NCBI GenBank assembly: GCA_007118555.1
Contig: SKRJ01000429.1
Coordinates: 1 to 7,332, forward strand
DNA from: Anaerolineae bacterium
GTDB lineage: Bacteria; Chloroflexota; Anaerolineae; UBA1429
Reading direction: 5' to 3'
DNA length: 7,332 bases
Shown: positions 1 to 5,772 of the stretch, piece after piece
How the letters are laid out: every line of letters starts with the position of its first letter
Numbering within the stretch: the first letter of the stretch is position 1
The notes under the pieces: model-generated
What the model saw: the letters and a program-made list of their open reading frames with translations, nothing else
What the model was told of the DNA's origin: nothing
Database searches by the model: none
Position numbers and translations under genes: made by a program

Positions 1-464
1 ACGTTCGGGAGGGCATGGGTCAGGTCATGGGAAATGCGCAGCCAGTTGGAACCCCAGTCACCCATCGCCTGGTGGACGTCGCCACCGGATAGGTTCATGG
101 TGAGGTCACCGACGGTCAGGGTGCCACCGTACTGGCCGATCGACTCGTACACGGGGCAAACGCGGGGCTCCTCGGGCAGACGCTCGTCCACGGGTGGGAG
201 CTCGCCCGCGGCCACCATCTCGGCCAACTGGGGAGCCTCGTTGTAGATGCTGGGCGTCTCGATAGGCTCTTCGACGACCGGCTCATCCACCGGCTCATCT
301 ACGGGCTCGTCTACGGGCTCATCCACGGGTTCATCGACGATAGGATCCTCGACGACGGGATCTTCTACAACCGGATCGGGTGCGCAGGCCGCAATGGCCA
401 CGCCAGCGGCGGTGATACCGGTCAGCCGAATGAAATCGCGGCGGGTATGCTTCTTCAGATTCAT
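1..464 (-). CDS. Family-5 ABC transporter solute-binding lipoprotein, N-terminal part (3' end beyond window)
   Basis: The visible 154 codons look like the start of an extracellular solute-binding protein of the peptide/nickel (family 5) type, which delivers oligopeptides or similar solutes to an ABC importer. Residues 7-13 (TRRDFIR) fit a twin-arginine export motif. They are followed by a hydrophobic stretch and a lipobox IAAC with Cys27, so the mature protein is probably lipid-anchored and exported folded. Residues 30-69 form an acidic proline-rich spacer with five DEPV units. The following text, up to IGQYGGTL at about residues 96-103, resembles the region where this family's mature domain begins. 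The ATG at 464 is supported by AGAAAGG about 6 bases upstream. Substrate specificity cannot be read because the binding domain is cut off. It has its own promoter and a long leader. Family is fairly sure; peptide as the substrate is only a guess. Confidence 0.85.
   Translation of the reverse strand, partial: MNLKKHTRRDFIRLTGITAAGVAIAACAPDPVVEDPVVEDPIVDEPVDEPVDEPVDEPVDEPVVEEPIETPSIYNEAPQLAEMVAAGELPPVDERLPEEPRVCPVYESIGQYGGTLTVGDLTMNLSGGDVHQAMGDWGSNWLRISHDLTHALPN
276..335 (-). repeat. Five 12-bp tandem units encoding (DEPV)5
   Basis: Residues 44-63 of the solute-binding lipoprotein are five exact Asp-Glu-Pro-Val units. At DNA level the 12-bp units differ at wobble positions (for example GAT/GAC, GAA/GAG, CCC/CCG, GTG/GTA), so the peptide is kept more strictly than the DNA. 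Flanking VVEDP and VVEEP segments extend the same pattern over residues 30-69. It is a spacer between the lipid-anchored Cys27 and the binding domain. Unit number could vary between strains by slippage. Confidence 0.9.
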
Positions 465-498
465 GATTTACCTTTCTTTGGAAAAGCGATCGAACCCT

Positions 499-537
499 GG
501 CAGCCTTCAGACGATCCTGGGCTGCCTCACACAGGCA
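499..537 (-). promoter_or_regulatory. Two mutually exclusive hairpins just upstream of the ribosome binding site
   Basis: Read on the minus strand, TGCCT-GTGTG-AGGCA (523-537) forms a compact hairpin. GGCAGCC (520-526) can instead pair with GGCTGCC (499-505) across a 14-nt loop. Both use the bases 523-526, so only one can form at a time. The second stem ends about 20 nt before the Shine-Dalgarno of the solute-binding protein gene. The loop of the first hairpin lies within a minimal ATG-CCT-GTG-TGA reading frame (527-538). Pairing is seen in the sequence; function is inference. Confidence 0.35.
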
Positions 538-570
538 TGCTCCCTATAGGCTCCTCCTCCTGCACTATCC

Positions 571-678
571 GGCCGGCTCACCACTGGGCGCCATGGCTAT
601 GGTGACGAGCGGCCACGCATGGCCCCTGCCGCCGGCCAGAGTCCCCCTGCAGAAACGCAGACAACGAGCAACTCTGGC
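571..678 (-). promoter_or_regulatory. Three-way-junction-like fold with an overlapping competing stem
   Basis: A 7-bp stem (571-577 with 631-637) encloses two hairpins. One is TCACCA/TGGTGA (578-583 with 600-605), directly abutting the outer stem. The other is GGCCA-CGCA-TGGCC (611-624). Next to it, an 8-bp stem (635-642 with 671-678) encloses a CTGC/GCAG hairpin (647-660) and shares bases 635-637 with the outer stem. The geometry is that of a structured RNA with a possible switch. It matches no family I recognise. GC-rich DNA makes chance stems more likely, so covariation is needed before calling it an RNA element. Confidence 0.35.
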
Positions 679-745
679 TGAGCGGCTCGCTGTTCTCACC
701 TCTAGTCCCCTCCTTGGGTCGCCATTGGTGCCCGTGTGACTGCAG

Positions 746-770
746 CTATCGATGCACCATCGCTCGATAG
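746..770 (-). promoter_or_regulatory. Inverted repeat at about +4 to +28 (possible operator or 5' cap hairpin)
   Basis: CTATCGA (746-752) and TCGATAG (764-770) are perfect 7-bp arms separated by 11 bases, beginning about 3 bases after the predicted transcription start. The position suits either a repressor operator downstream of the promoter or a 5'-terminal RNA hairpin that stabilises the transcript. No regulator gene for it can be identified here. Confidence 0.35.
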
Positions 771-779
771 GATGCGTCT

Positions 780-808
780 AGTATAAATGGCTTAGTTGGT
801 ACTGTCAA
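780..808 (-). promoter_or_regulatory. Sigma-70-type promoter for the solute-binding protein gene
   Basis: On the minus strand TTGACA (808-803), a spacer of exactly 17 bases, and TATACT (785-780) match the housekeeping -35/-10 consensus at 11 of 12 positions. The likely start is the A at 773. The promoter begins only about 30 bases after the stop codon of the kinase gene, so it gives the downstream gene transcription independent of the operon. The bases just upstream are AT-rich. No terminator for the kinase operon is visible between 838 and 809, so read-through into this unit is possible. Confidence 0.75.
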
Positions 809-837
809 GTAACCATATTTTGGCTTAGAAATCTCGC

Positions 838-2262
838 TCAGACGGCGGATGCAGTATGCTCAGAGGCCGTCAAGGGCTCGGCATGGTCTTCTGAGATCGT
901 TGGTAGGGTAAAGGTAAAGGTAGTGCCCTGATCCAACACCGACTCGACACGAATCTCGCCGCCATAGCGCTCCACCAGGCCCTTGACGATAGAGAGTCCC
1001 AGGCCCGTGCCCTGGCGTGCCGTGCCCTTGGCTCGCTCGGTGCGAAAGAACTCCTCAAAGATGCGCTCCTGGTCCTCCGGAGCGATGCCGATGCCTGTGT
1101 CCCTCACGATGCCTCTGAGCATATCGTGATGCATACCCAGCGTGACACACACCTTGCCCCCTCTGGGGGTATACTTGATCGCGTTACTGATCAGGTTGAT
1201 CCAGATCTGTTTGACATGTTCGGCCCGAGCGCGCGCCAGGGGGAGCTCGGGCTCGATCTGCACATGCTTCTCCAGTTGCCGGTTCTCGATGCGGGCCTGC
1301 ATCAGATCCAGTACATCCTCAAGGATCGCTGCCGCATCGCATAGCTCGACATCATCCGCGGGCTGGCCTTCACGCAGCCGCGCCAGATCCAGCAGGTCGC
1401 TGATCAGAGCAAGCTGATCACTGGCCCGTTGCTCCGCCTTGGTCACGATCTCTTCCATGCGCTCGGCGGGCACGTACCCCTCCAGAATCAGCCGCAGATA
1501 GCTCTGGATCGCAGCAACAGGCGCCCGCAACTCGTGGGTGACCAGGCGGATGAACATGATGCGCGAGTGATCCACGTTTTGCAGGCGTTCATTGAGCTCG
1601 GCCAGCTCCTCTGCGCGCAGCTCGCAGGCCAGATTCGTCTCGTAGAGCTCGCGTTCATTCTGGCGCAGGCGGTGGATCAGGGTGGAGGAGAGATAGCTGA
1701 CAAAGAACGCGGCCGACGTGAGAACCACGATCTGGGCGATGATATGATTCCACTCCTGATGGCGTATGGGCAGACGGAACCCTGCCAGGTTATAGTGAGG
1801 GACGATGCCTGTGCCCTCGGCCAGCAGCAGGCCAGCCCACAGGAACGAGGCGATCAACGCAAAGAGATAGCTGTCACGCCGGGTGAGCAGAATGCTGCCG
1901 ATGACAATGAGCAACAGGTAATAGAGAGAGAACGGGTTCTCCATGCCCCCCGAAAAGTGGAGCAGCAGGGTCAGGGCGATCAGGTCGGCGATGATCTGCA
2001 TACGAAGCAGCCCCGCCAATCTTCGATGGGACACCCCGCGCCGGGCGAGTCGATCGGTCAGCCACCAAAAGAGCACATTGTACAAGAGCACACCCGCCAG
2101 CACAGCCCAGATTGGCCGCGTGGGCAGAAGCGTCCCCATCAGACGGTTCCCCAGGAGGATGGCCAGGCCAATCAGCGTCAGAACCAGCCAGCGCAGGCCA
2201 CTCAGCCACTGCGCACGACCGCCGATCGGGCCGCTGATCGCGACATCCGCCAGAGCACTCAT
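838..2262 (-). CDS. Membrane sensor histidine kinase with RegB-like GGxxNPF quinone motif
   Basis: A 474-residue kinase that should autophosphorylate His243 and pass the phosphoryl group to receiver domains. Six hydrophobic segments at about 22-40, 51-68, 86-102, 109-126, 132-149 and 172-196 anchor it in the membrane. A helical linker (197-235) leads to the H-box VTHELRAP (241-248). The ATPase domain has an N-box with Asn356 and Asn360, G1 DTGIGI (388-393), an F-box near 401-406 and G2 GTGLGLSIV (418-426). GGMENPF at 105-111, between helices 3 and 4, matches the GGxxNPF motif that binds ubiquinone in RegB/PrrB. The RegB redox cysteine, about 40 residues after the histidine, has no equivalent here; cysteines occur at 213, 308 and 372. 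ATG 2262 is preferred over TTG 2265 because GGGGAGG is properly spaced for it. It is last in the operon and the only kinase here, so the four receivers are its natural candidate partners. Kinase certain; quinone sensing inferred. Confidence 0.95.
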   Translation of the reverse strand: MSALADVAISGPIGGRAQWLSGLRWLVLTLIGLAILLGNRLMGTLLPTRPIWAVLAGVLLYNVLFWWLTDRLARRGVSHRRLAGLLRMQIIADLIALTLLLHFSGGMENPFSLYYLLLIVIGSILLTRRDSYLFALIASFLWAGLLLAEGTGIVPHYNLAGFRLPIRHQEWNHIIAQIVVLTSAAFFVSYLSSTLIHRLRQNERELYETNLACELRAEELAELNERLQNVDHSRIMFIRLVTHELRAPVAAIQSYLRLILEGYVPAERMEEIVTKAEQRASDQLALISDLLDLARLREGQPADDVELCDAAAILEDVLDLMQARIENRQLEKHVQIEPELPLARARAEHVKQIWINLISNAIKYTPRGGKVCVTLGMHHDMLRGIVRDTGIGIAPEDQERIFEEFFRTERAKGTARQGTGLGLSIVKGLVERYGGEIRVESVLDQGTTFTFTLPTISEDHAEPLTASEHTASAV

Positions 2263-2309
2263 CAATGCCTCCCCACTACCTCCCCTACAACGTCCTCATG
2301 GCATCGCAC

Positions 2310-2786
2310 TCAGGGCAGCCGAAACACCTGACGCAACCCCTCCTCTGCCGCACCATAGTCCTCGTTCTGTATGACGCATGATACGGTCGAGATCGAGGTG
2401 CTGATGGCCAGGATATTGATCCCCCGCTGCGCCAGCGTGCCAAAGGCCCTGCCCGCAATGCCCGGGCGCTCGCGGAAATCGGGGCCGAATACGGCCACCA
2501 GGGCCACATGGTGCCGCTCACTGACATCCTCCGCCTCCAGCTTCCTGGCCACAGGCTTGATCTCAGCCAGGGCCTCGGAAGCATCCTCCTCCGCCACGCA
2601 AAAGAGCACATGGCTCCGCTGGCGGAGATCGATGCACTGCGCAATGAACTGGACATTGATCTGGGCCTGGCCGAGGGCGCGAAAGATCGCGGCGCCCACG
2701 CCAGGGCGATCCGGCGCCGACATGACCCCGATCAGGCAGAGATCGCGAAACTTGAGCAGGCCCCCCGCCGCCACAGGCTGGTCCAT
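2310..2786 (-). CDS. Stand-alone double-ACT protein, like the regulatory end of aspartokinase
   Basis: This 158-residue protein is two ACT domains (about 17-85 and 93-158) with nothing else. The text resembles the C-terminal regulatory part of aspartate kinase: SAPDRPGV (23-30) and INVQFIAQ (43-50) in the first unit, and RPGIAGRAF (107-115) and GINILAISTS (122-131) with SCVI (136-139) in the second. ACT pairs bind amino acids such as lysine or threonine and transmit that state to a catalytic partner. No kinase domain is present here, and the start is secure (GGGAGGGGG just before ATG 2786), so it is not a truncated aspartokinase. It lies 18 bp after a response regulator and 47 bp before the histidine kinase, which suggests a role as a small-molecule sensor in the circuit. 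Ligand and partner are unknown. Confidence 0.88.
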   Translation of the reverse strand: MDQPVAAGGLLKFRDLCLIGVMSAPDRPGVGAAIFRALGQAQINVQFIAQCIDLRQRSHVLFCVAEEDASEALAEIKPVARKLEAEDVSERHHVALVAVFGPDFRERPGIAGRAFGTLAQRGINILAISTSISTVSCVIQNEDYGAAEEGLRQVFRLP

Positions 2787-2804
2787 CGTCCCCCTCCCTT
2801 GCGG

Positions 2805-3179
2805 CTACCTGAGCAGCGCCGCCACCCGATTGAGCAAGTTCGCAGGCGAGATCGGCTTGGACACGAATCCACTGATGTGAATGTACTCGTCGGTAGGAAA
2901 GAGGGCCGCATAGTCCGTGTTGGCGATAGAGGTCACCATCAGGATCGGAATCTGGCTCTTGGTTGGATCGTTGGCCATCTCCCTGCTGACGTGCAGACCC
3001 TCCAGCACCGTCTCCATGATAATGTCCAGGATCACGAGATCGGGCTGCTCCTCGTTAACGCGTCGCAGCCCCGTGTCGCCGTCGGGCGCCGTCACCACCT
3101 GATAGCCGGCCGACTCGAGCACGACGCGGGTAGCCTCGCAGAAATCGGGATCATCGTCGACGATCAGTATCTTGGCCAT
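2805..3179 (-). CDS. Single-domain response regulator (CheY-like), third in the operon
   Basis: A 124-residue receiver domain with no output domain. The acidic pocket is Asp8-Asp9-Asp10, the predicted phosphorylation site is Asp52 (LVILDIIM), the switch Thr is 83, and the conserved lysine is Lys108 (SKP). It shares with its operon neighbours the N-terminal VDDDPDF, the absence of the usual Pro four residues after the phospho-Asp, and the LFPTDEY segment (93-99) before the last strand. It sits 33 bp after nuoF and 18 bp before the ACT gene. With no DNA-binding part it may act by protein contact, or as a phosphate sink or relay for the kinase. GGGAGG lies about 8 bases before ATG 3179. Confidence 0.93.
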   Translation of the reverse strand: MAKILIVDDDPDFCEATRVVLESAGYQVVTAPDGDTGLRRVNEEQPDLVILDIIMETVLEGLHVSREMANDPTKSQIPILMVTSIANTDYAALFPTDEYIHISGFVSKPISPANLLNRVAALLR

Positions 3180-3212
3180 GGGACCTACCTCCCTCTGTGT
3201 CCCTCGCCAGCG

Positions 3213-4481
3213 CTAGGCGGCTCTGGCACAGCCTGCCTGGCGGATGTGCTGCTCGAACTCGTCGCGAAACCGCATCAGGATTCCGCCGATGGCTGACACG
3301 ACCGCGTCTCCCATGGGGCAAAAGGTATTCCCCAACATGCCATGGCACAGCATCTCGAGCCGGTCCAGGTCCTCTGGCACCCCCCGACCCGCCTCGATAC
3401 CCTCCAGCACATCCACCGCTCGCTGAGTGCCCACCCGGCAAGGGGTGCACTGCCCGCAACTCTCGTGGGCGAAAAAGCGTGCCGAGCGCCGCGCCACGTC
3501 CACCATGCAGGTGTCTTCATCCAAAACGATGATCGCCCCCGTGCCCAGGGCCGTTCCGGCCCCTTCCAACGACTCGAAATCCAGGGTGATATCCAGTTGA
3601 TCGGCGGTCAGCGGCGAGGTCGAGGCGCCCCCCGGGATGACGGCCTTGATCGCCTTGCCACCCGGCACGCCTCCCGCATGCTCATAGAGCAGTTCACGCA
3701 ACGAGATGCCCAGGGGGAACTCGTAGACGCCGCGGCGGTACACATGTCCGCTGACGCAAAAGATCTTGGGGCCGGTGCTCTTTTCGGTACCGATATTGGC
3801 AAACCACGCGGGGCCGTGGCGCACAATGTGCGGGATATTGGCCAGCGTCTCGACATTGTGCACCAGCGTCGGATGCCCCCAGTAGCCGTTATCTGTGGGA
3901 TAGGGTGGCTTGAGGCGGGGCTCGCCCCGGCGCCCCTCCAACGAGTTGATCATCGCCGTCTCTTCACCACAGATATAGGCCCCAGCGCCGCGATGCACGC
4001 TCATGTTCAAGTCATAGCCGCTACCCAGGATGTTCTGCCCCAGGAAACCGCGGGCATAGGCATCGGCGATGGCCTTGATCCAGCTTTTTATGCCCTGAAA
4101 GAACTCGCCCCGGATATAGACAAAGGCCCGCTCGGCTCCCACGGCATAGGCGGCGATGATGGCCCCCTCAATGATCTGGTGCGGGTCCTTTTCTGCGAGT
4201 TCCCGATCCTTGAAGGTGCCAGGCTCGCCCTCGTCCGTGTTGACGCACAGATACTTGAGGCCATCGTTGCGGGGCATAAATCCCCACTTGGCCCCGGCGG
4301 GAAAGCCGGCGCCGCCGCGCCCTCGCAGCTTGGAGGCCTTGACCATCTCGATCAGGTCGCCCGGCGCATACTCGCGCAGGGCCCGGGCCAGAGCCGCATA
4401 GCCATCATTCTCCAGGTAGACATCGATGCTGTCCGAGCGTGGCAGTGAGGTCCTCTTGAGCAGTATCGGTTCAAAGGTCAT
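3213..4481 (-). CDS. nuoF: NADH-quinone oxidoreductase subunit F (FMN and 4Fe-4S, NADH-oxidising)
   Basis: This 422-residue protein is the NADH-binding flavoprotein of complex I: it takes a hydride from NADH to FMN and passes electrons to iron-sulfur clusters. Visible motifs are the FMN/NADH glycine loop GRGGAGFPAG (54-63), NTDEGEPGTFKDR (81-93), GAGAYICGEETA (165-176), EGRRGEPRLKPP (182-193), and the 4Fe-4S ligands Cys342, Cys345, Cys348 (SCGQCTPC) and Cys388. The length is normal for NuoF and shorter than the HydB/HndC-type hydrogenase subunits, which carry extra ferredoxin domains. ATG 4481 overlaps the nuoE stop as ATGA and has GGAGGAG upstream; a longer reading back to 4592 only runs into nuoE. 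No nuoG follows: a response regulator comes next. The partner may be complex I subunits encoded elsewhere, or another dehydrogenase or hydrogenase. Confidence 0.95.
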   Translation of the reverse strand: MTFEPILLKRTSLPRSDSIDVYLENDGYAALARALREYAPGDLIEMVKASKLRGRGGAGFPAGAKWGFMPRNDGLKYLCVNTDEGEPGTFKDRELAEKDPHQIIEGAIIAAYAVGAERAFVYIRGEFFQGIKSWIKAIADAYARGFLGQNILGSGYDLNMSVHRGAGAYICGEETAMINSLEGRRGEPRLKPPYPTDNGYWGHPTLVHNVETLANIPHIVRHGPAWFANIGTEKSTGPKIFCVSGHVYRRGVYEFPLGISLRELLYEHAGGVPGGKAIKAVIPGGASTSPLTADQLDITLDFESLEGAGTALGTGAIIVLDEDTCMVDVARRSARFFAHESCGQCTPCRVGTQRAVDVLEGIEAGRGVPEDLDRLEMLCHGMLGNTFCPMGDAVVSAIGGILMRFRDEFEQHIRQAGCARAA

Positions 4482-4945
4482 GGCCGCTCCTCCAACTCTT
4501 GCAGAATCGTATCCACCTGGCCCAGCGTCAGGTTGGTATACAACGTGTCGTTGATGCGCATGGCCGGTGACGAGCCACAGGCCGCCAGACATTGGACCAT
4601 CTGCAGTGTAAAGCGCCCATCGCCCGTCGTCTGGCCGGCGCCTATGCCGAGCCGCTCCATAAGAAAGTCAAACAGATCCTCGGCGCCGCCCGCCAGATGG
4701 CAGGAGAGGCCCTCACACACCTGGATCACGTGGCGCCCAACGGGCTCGGTGCGGAACATGGAGTAAAAGGTGGCGGTGTTGTATACCTCCCGCGGGCTCA
4801 TGCTCAGGCGCCTGGCTACACGCTCCATGGCCTCGGGAGAGAGGTAGCCATACTGCTCTTGCGCCATATAGAGCGCCGTAAGCAGCATGGAACGCTTGGC
4901 GGGGTCTGTTACAGCATAGTGTCCTGGCTCCAAACCTGGTTCCAT
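4478..4945 (-). CDS. nuoE: NADH-quinone oxidoreductase subunit E (2Fe-2S, thioredoxin-like)
   Basis: A 155-residue protein of the 24-kDa complex I subunit family, which holds the 2Fe-2S cluster N1a beside NuoF. An N-terminal helical region with YGYLSPEAM (32-40) and YNTATFYSMF (55-64) is typical. The cluster ligands are Cys77 and Cys82 (C-x4-C) and Cys119 and Cys123 (C-x3-C, in QCLAACGSSP). The usual small-residue and acidic text after the last cysteine is GSSPAM here, a mild variation. AAAGGAGG lies 5 bases before ATG 4945. The stop overlaps the nuoF start by 4 bp, so the two subunits are translationally coupled, as expected for a 1:1 complex. It follows a response regulator by only 11 bp, which ties NuoEF to the regulatory genes. 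Confidence 0.95.
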   Translation of the reverse strand: MEPGLEPGHYAVTDPAKRSMLLTALYMAQEQYGYLSPEAMERVARRLSMSPREVYNTATFYSMFRTEPVGRHVIQVCEGLSCHLAGGAEDLFDFLMERLGIGAGQTTGDGRFTLQMVQCLAACGSSPAMRINDTLYTNLTLGQVDTILQELEERP

Positions 4946-4956
4946 ACCTGCCTCCT

Positions 4957-5355
4957 TTACGATTCTGCTCCCGTCAACTCTGCCACGCGGCGCAAGAGCG
5001 TCGAGGGGTCCAGCGGCTTGCTCATGAACGCGTCCACCCGCACACGCCCATTGCGGGGAAGCGCGCTCGCATCGGATGCATCTACAATCGCCGACACCAT
5101 GAGCACCGGCACCTGGCGCAACTGTGGATCGCCCGACATCTGTCGGCTGACCGCCCAGCCATCCAGCTCATACGACATCATCACGTCCACGATTACCAAG
5201 TCGGGGCATTCGGCCTGCATCCGTTCGAGCCCCGCGTCGGCATGGGTCGCCGTGCGCACGATATAGCCGCCGGATTCGAGCACGATGGTGACAAAGTCCA
5301 AAAAGTCCGGATCGTCATCCACCACCAGCACCATCTTGGGTGCGCCTTGAGGCAT
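4957..5355 (-). CDS. Single-domain response regulator (CheY-like), divergent member
   Basis: A 132-residue receiver without an output domain. The acidic pocket is Asp13-Asp14-Asp15, the phosphorylation site Asp57 (LVIVDVMM), the switch Ser88 and the conserved Lys113 (MSKP). It shares VDDDPDF and the Pro-less VMMSYELDG loop with the other receivers. Where they have FPTDE it reads LPRNGRVRVDAF (99-110), so its last-strand surface differs and its partner may too. The ATG at 5355 is preferred because AAGGGGG lies about 6 bases upstream. A GTG at 5385 in the same frame has no ribosome binding site. A further ATG at 5360 is out of frame. It lies 33 bp after the preceding regulator and 11 bp before nuoE. 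Confidence 0.92.
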   Translation of the reverse strand: MPQGAPKMVLVVDDDPDFLDFVTIVLESGGYIVRTATHADAGLERMQAECPDLVIVDVMMSYELDGWAVSRQMSGDPQLRQVPVLMVSAIVDASDASALPRNGRVRVDAFMSKPLDPSTLLRRVAELTGAES

Positions 5356-5388
5356 AGCATTCCCCCTTGCGATAGCACAACGCACCAG

Positions 5389-5772
5389 CTAAGAGGGCTG
5401 CCCCACCAGGCGCCGTACACGCTTCAGAAGCTGCTCCGGCTGAACCGGCTTGGAGATCCAGCCATCCACGGGAAGATACTCGTCGGTGGGGAACATGGGC
5501 GCCATGGGGCTGTCGGCGATGGAAGAGATCATCAGAATCGGGATCTTGTGCAGCTCCTCGTCCTCCTCCATGACGTGGGCCAGGTTCACGCCATCCAGCG
5601 GGCCGGCCATCATCACGTCCAAAAGCAAGAGGCTGGGCGGGCTCTCGCGCAGCCTCTGTAGCGCCTCGTCGCCGTTGGCCGCCGTTTCGACGGTATAGTC
5701 CTCCGCAGTCAGAATCATGCGCGTGATCTCGACAAAATCCGGATCATCGTCGACTACCAGTATGGTTGTCAT
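5389..5772 (-). CDS. Single-domain response regulator (CheY-like), first after the Lrp-receiver fusion
   Basis: A 127-residue receiver with Asp8-Asp9-Asp10, predicted phospho-Asp52 (LLLLDVMM), switch Ser83 and Lys108 (SKP). MFPTDEYLP at 93-101 carries the FPTDE segment shared with two other receivers of the operon. The start overlaps the stop of the upstream Lrp-receiver gene by 4 bp (ATGA). Translation is thus coupled, and the two may work as a pair. Its closest relative in the window seems to be the receiver half of that fusion: both have NPPSL or SPPSL before the phospho-Asp strand and GDEAL earlier. A tandem duplication followed by capture or loss of the Lrp part is likely. Partner and output are unknown. 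Confidence 0.93.
   Translation of the reverse strand: MTTILVVDDDPDFVEITRMILTAEDYTVETAANGDEALQRLRESPPSLLLLDVMMAGPLDGVNLAHVMEEDEELHKIPILMISSIADSPMAPMFPTDEYLPVDGWISKPVQPEQLLKRVRRLVGQPS

Larger units (their letters stand above)
465..773 (-). promoter_or_regulatory. Long structured 5' leader of the solute-binding protein gene
   Basis: The predicted transcription start near 773 leaves about 309 nt before the start codon at 464, with no convincing gene. The stretch has several perfect inverted repeats: 746-752/764-770, 635-642/671-678 (8 bp), 571-577/631-637 (7 bp, enclosing two more hairpins), and 499-505/520-526 (7 bp), the last overlapping another stem at 523-527/533-537. Some of these stems share bases and exclude each other, as expected for a switching leader. 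I could not match it to a known riboswitch: no T-box UGGNACC, and no TPP, cobalamin, glycine or cyclic-di-GMP core was seen. No hairpin followed by a U-run is present, so transcription termination is not evident. Control of translation is possible. The regulatory reading is inference. Confidence 0.45.

Noticed and set aside
465..837. T-box or other known riboswitch, or a tRNA, in the leader
   Set aside because: No UGGNACC T-box, no TPP, cobalamin, glycine or cyclic-di-GMP core, and no tRNA cloverleaf with a T-loop could be found by eye.
809..837. Terminator after the histidine kinase
   Set aside because: No hairpin with a following U-run is present between the kinase stop and the next promoter.
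1429..2331. A 300-codon plus-strand open frame opposite the histidine kinase
   Set aside because: It lies antisense to a kinase with all catalytic boxes. Its product is Gln/His/Arg-rich with no domain, and long antisense frames are expected in GC-rich coding DNA.
3342..4448. A 368-codon plus-strand open frame opposite nuoF
   Set aside because: It is the antisense shadow of a full-length NuoF with FMN and 4Fe-4S motifs. The antisense product shows no recognisable fold.
4482..4592. A 37-residue N-terminal extension of NuoF
   Set aside because: It is entirely inside nuoE in another frame. The ATG at 4481 has a good ribosome binding site, forms an ATGA overlap with nuoE and gives the normal NuoF length.
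5356..5385. GTG start at 5385 for the divergent response regulator
   Set aside because: No Shine-Dalgarno precedes it, whereas AAGGGGG lies at a proper distance from ATG 5355, and receiver domains begin near that point.
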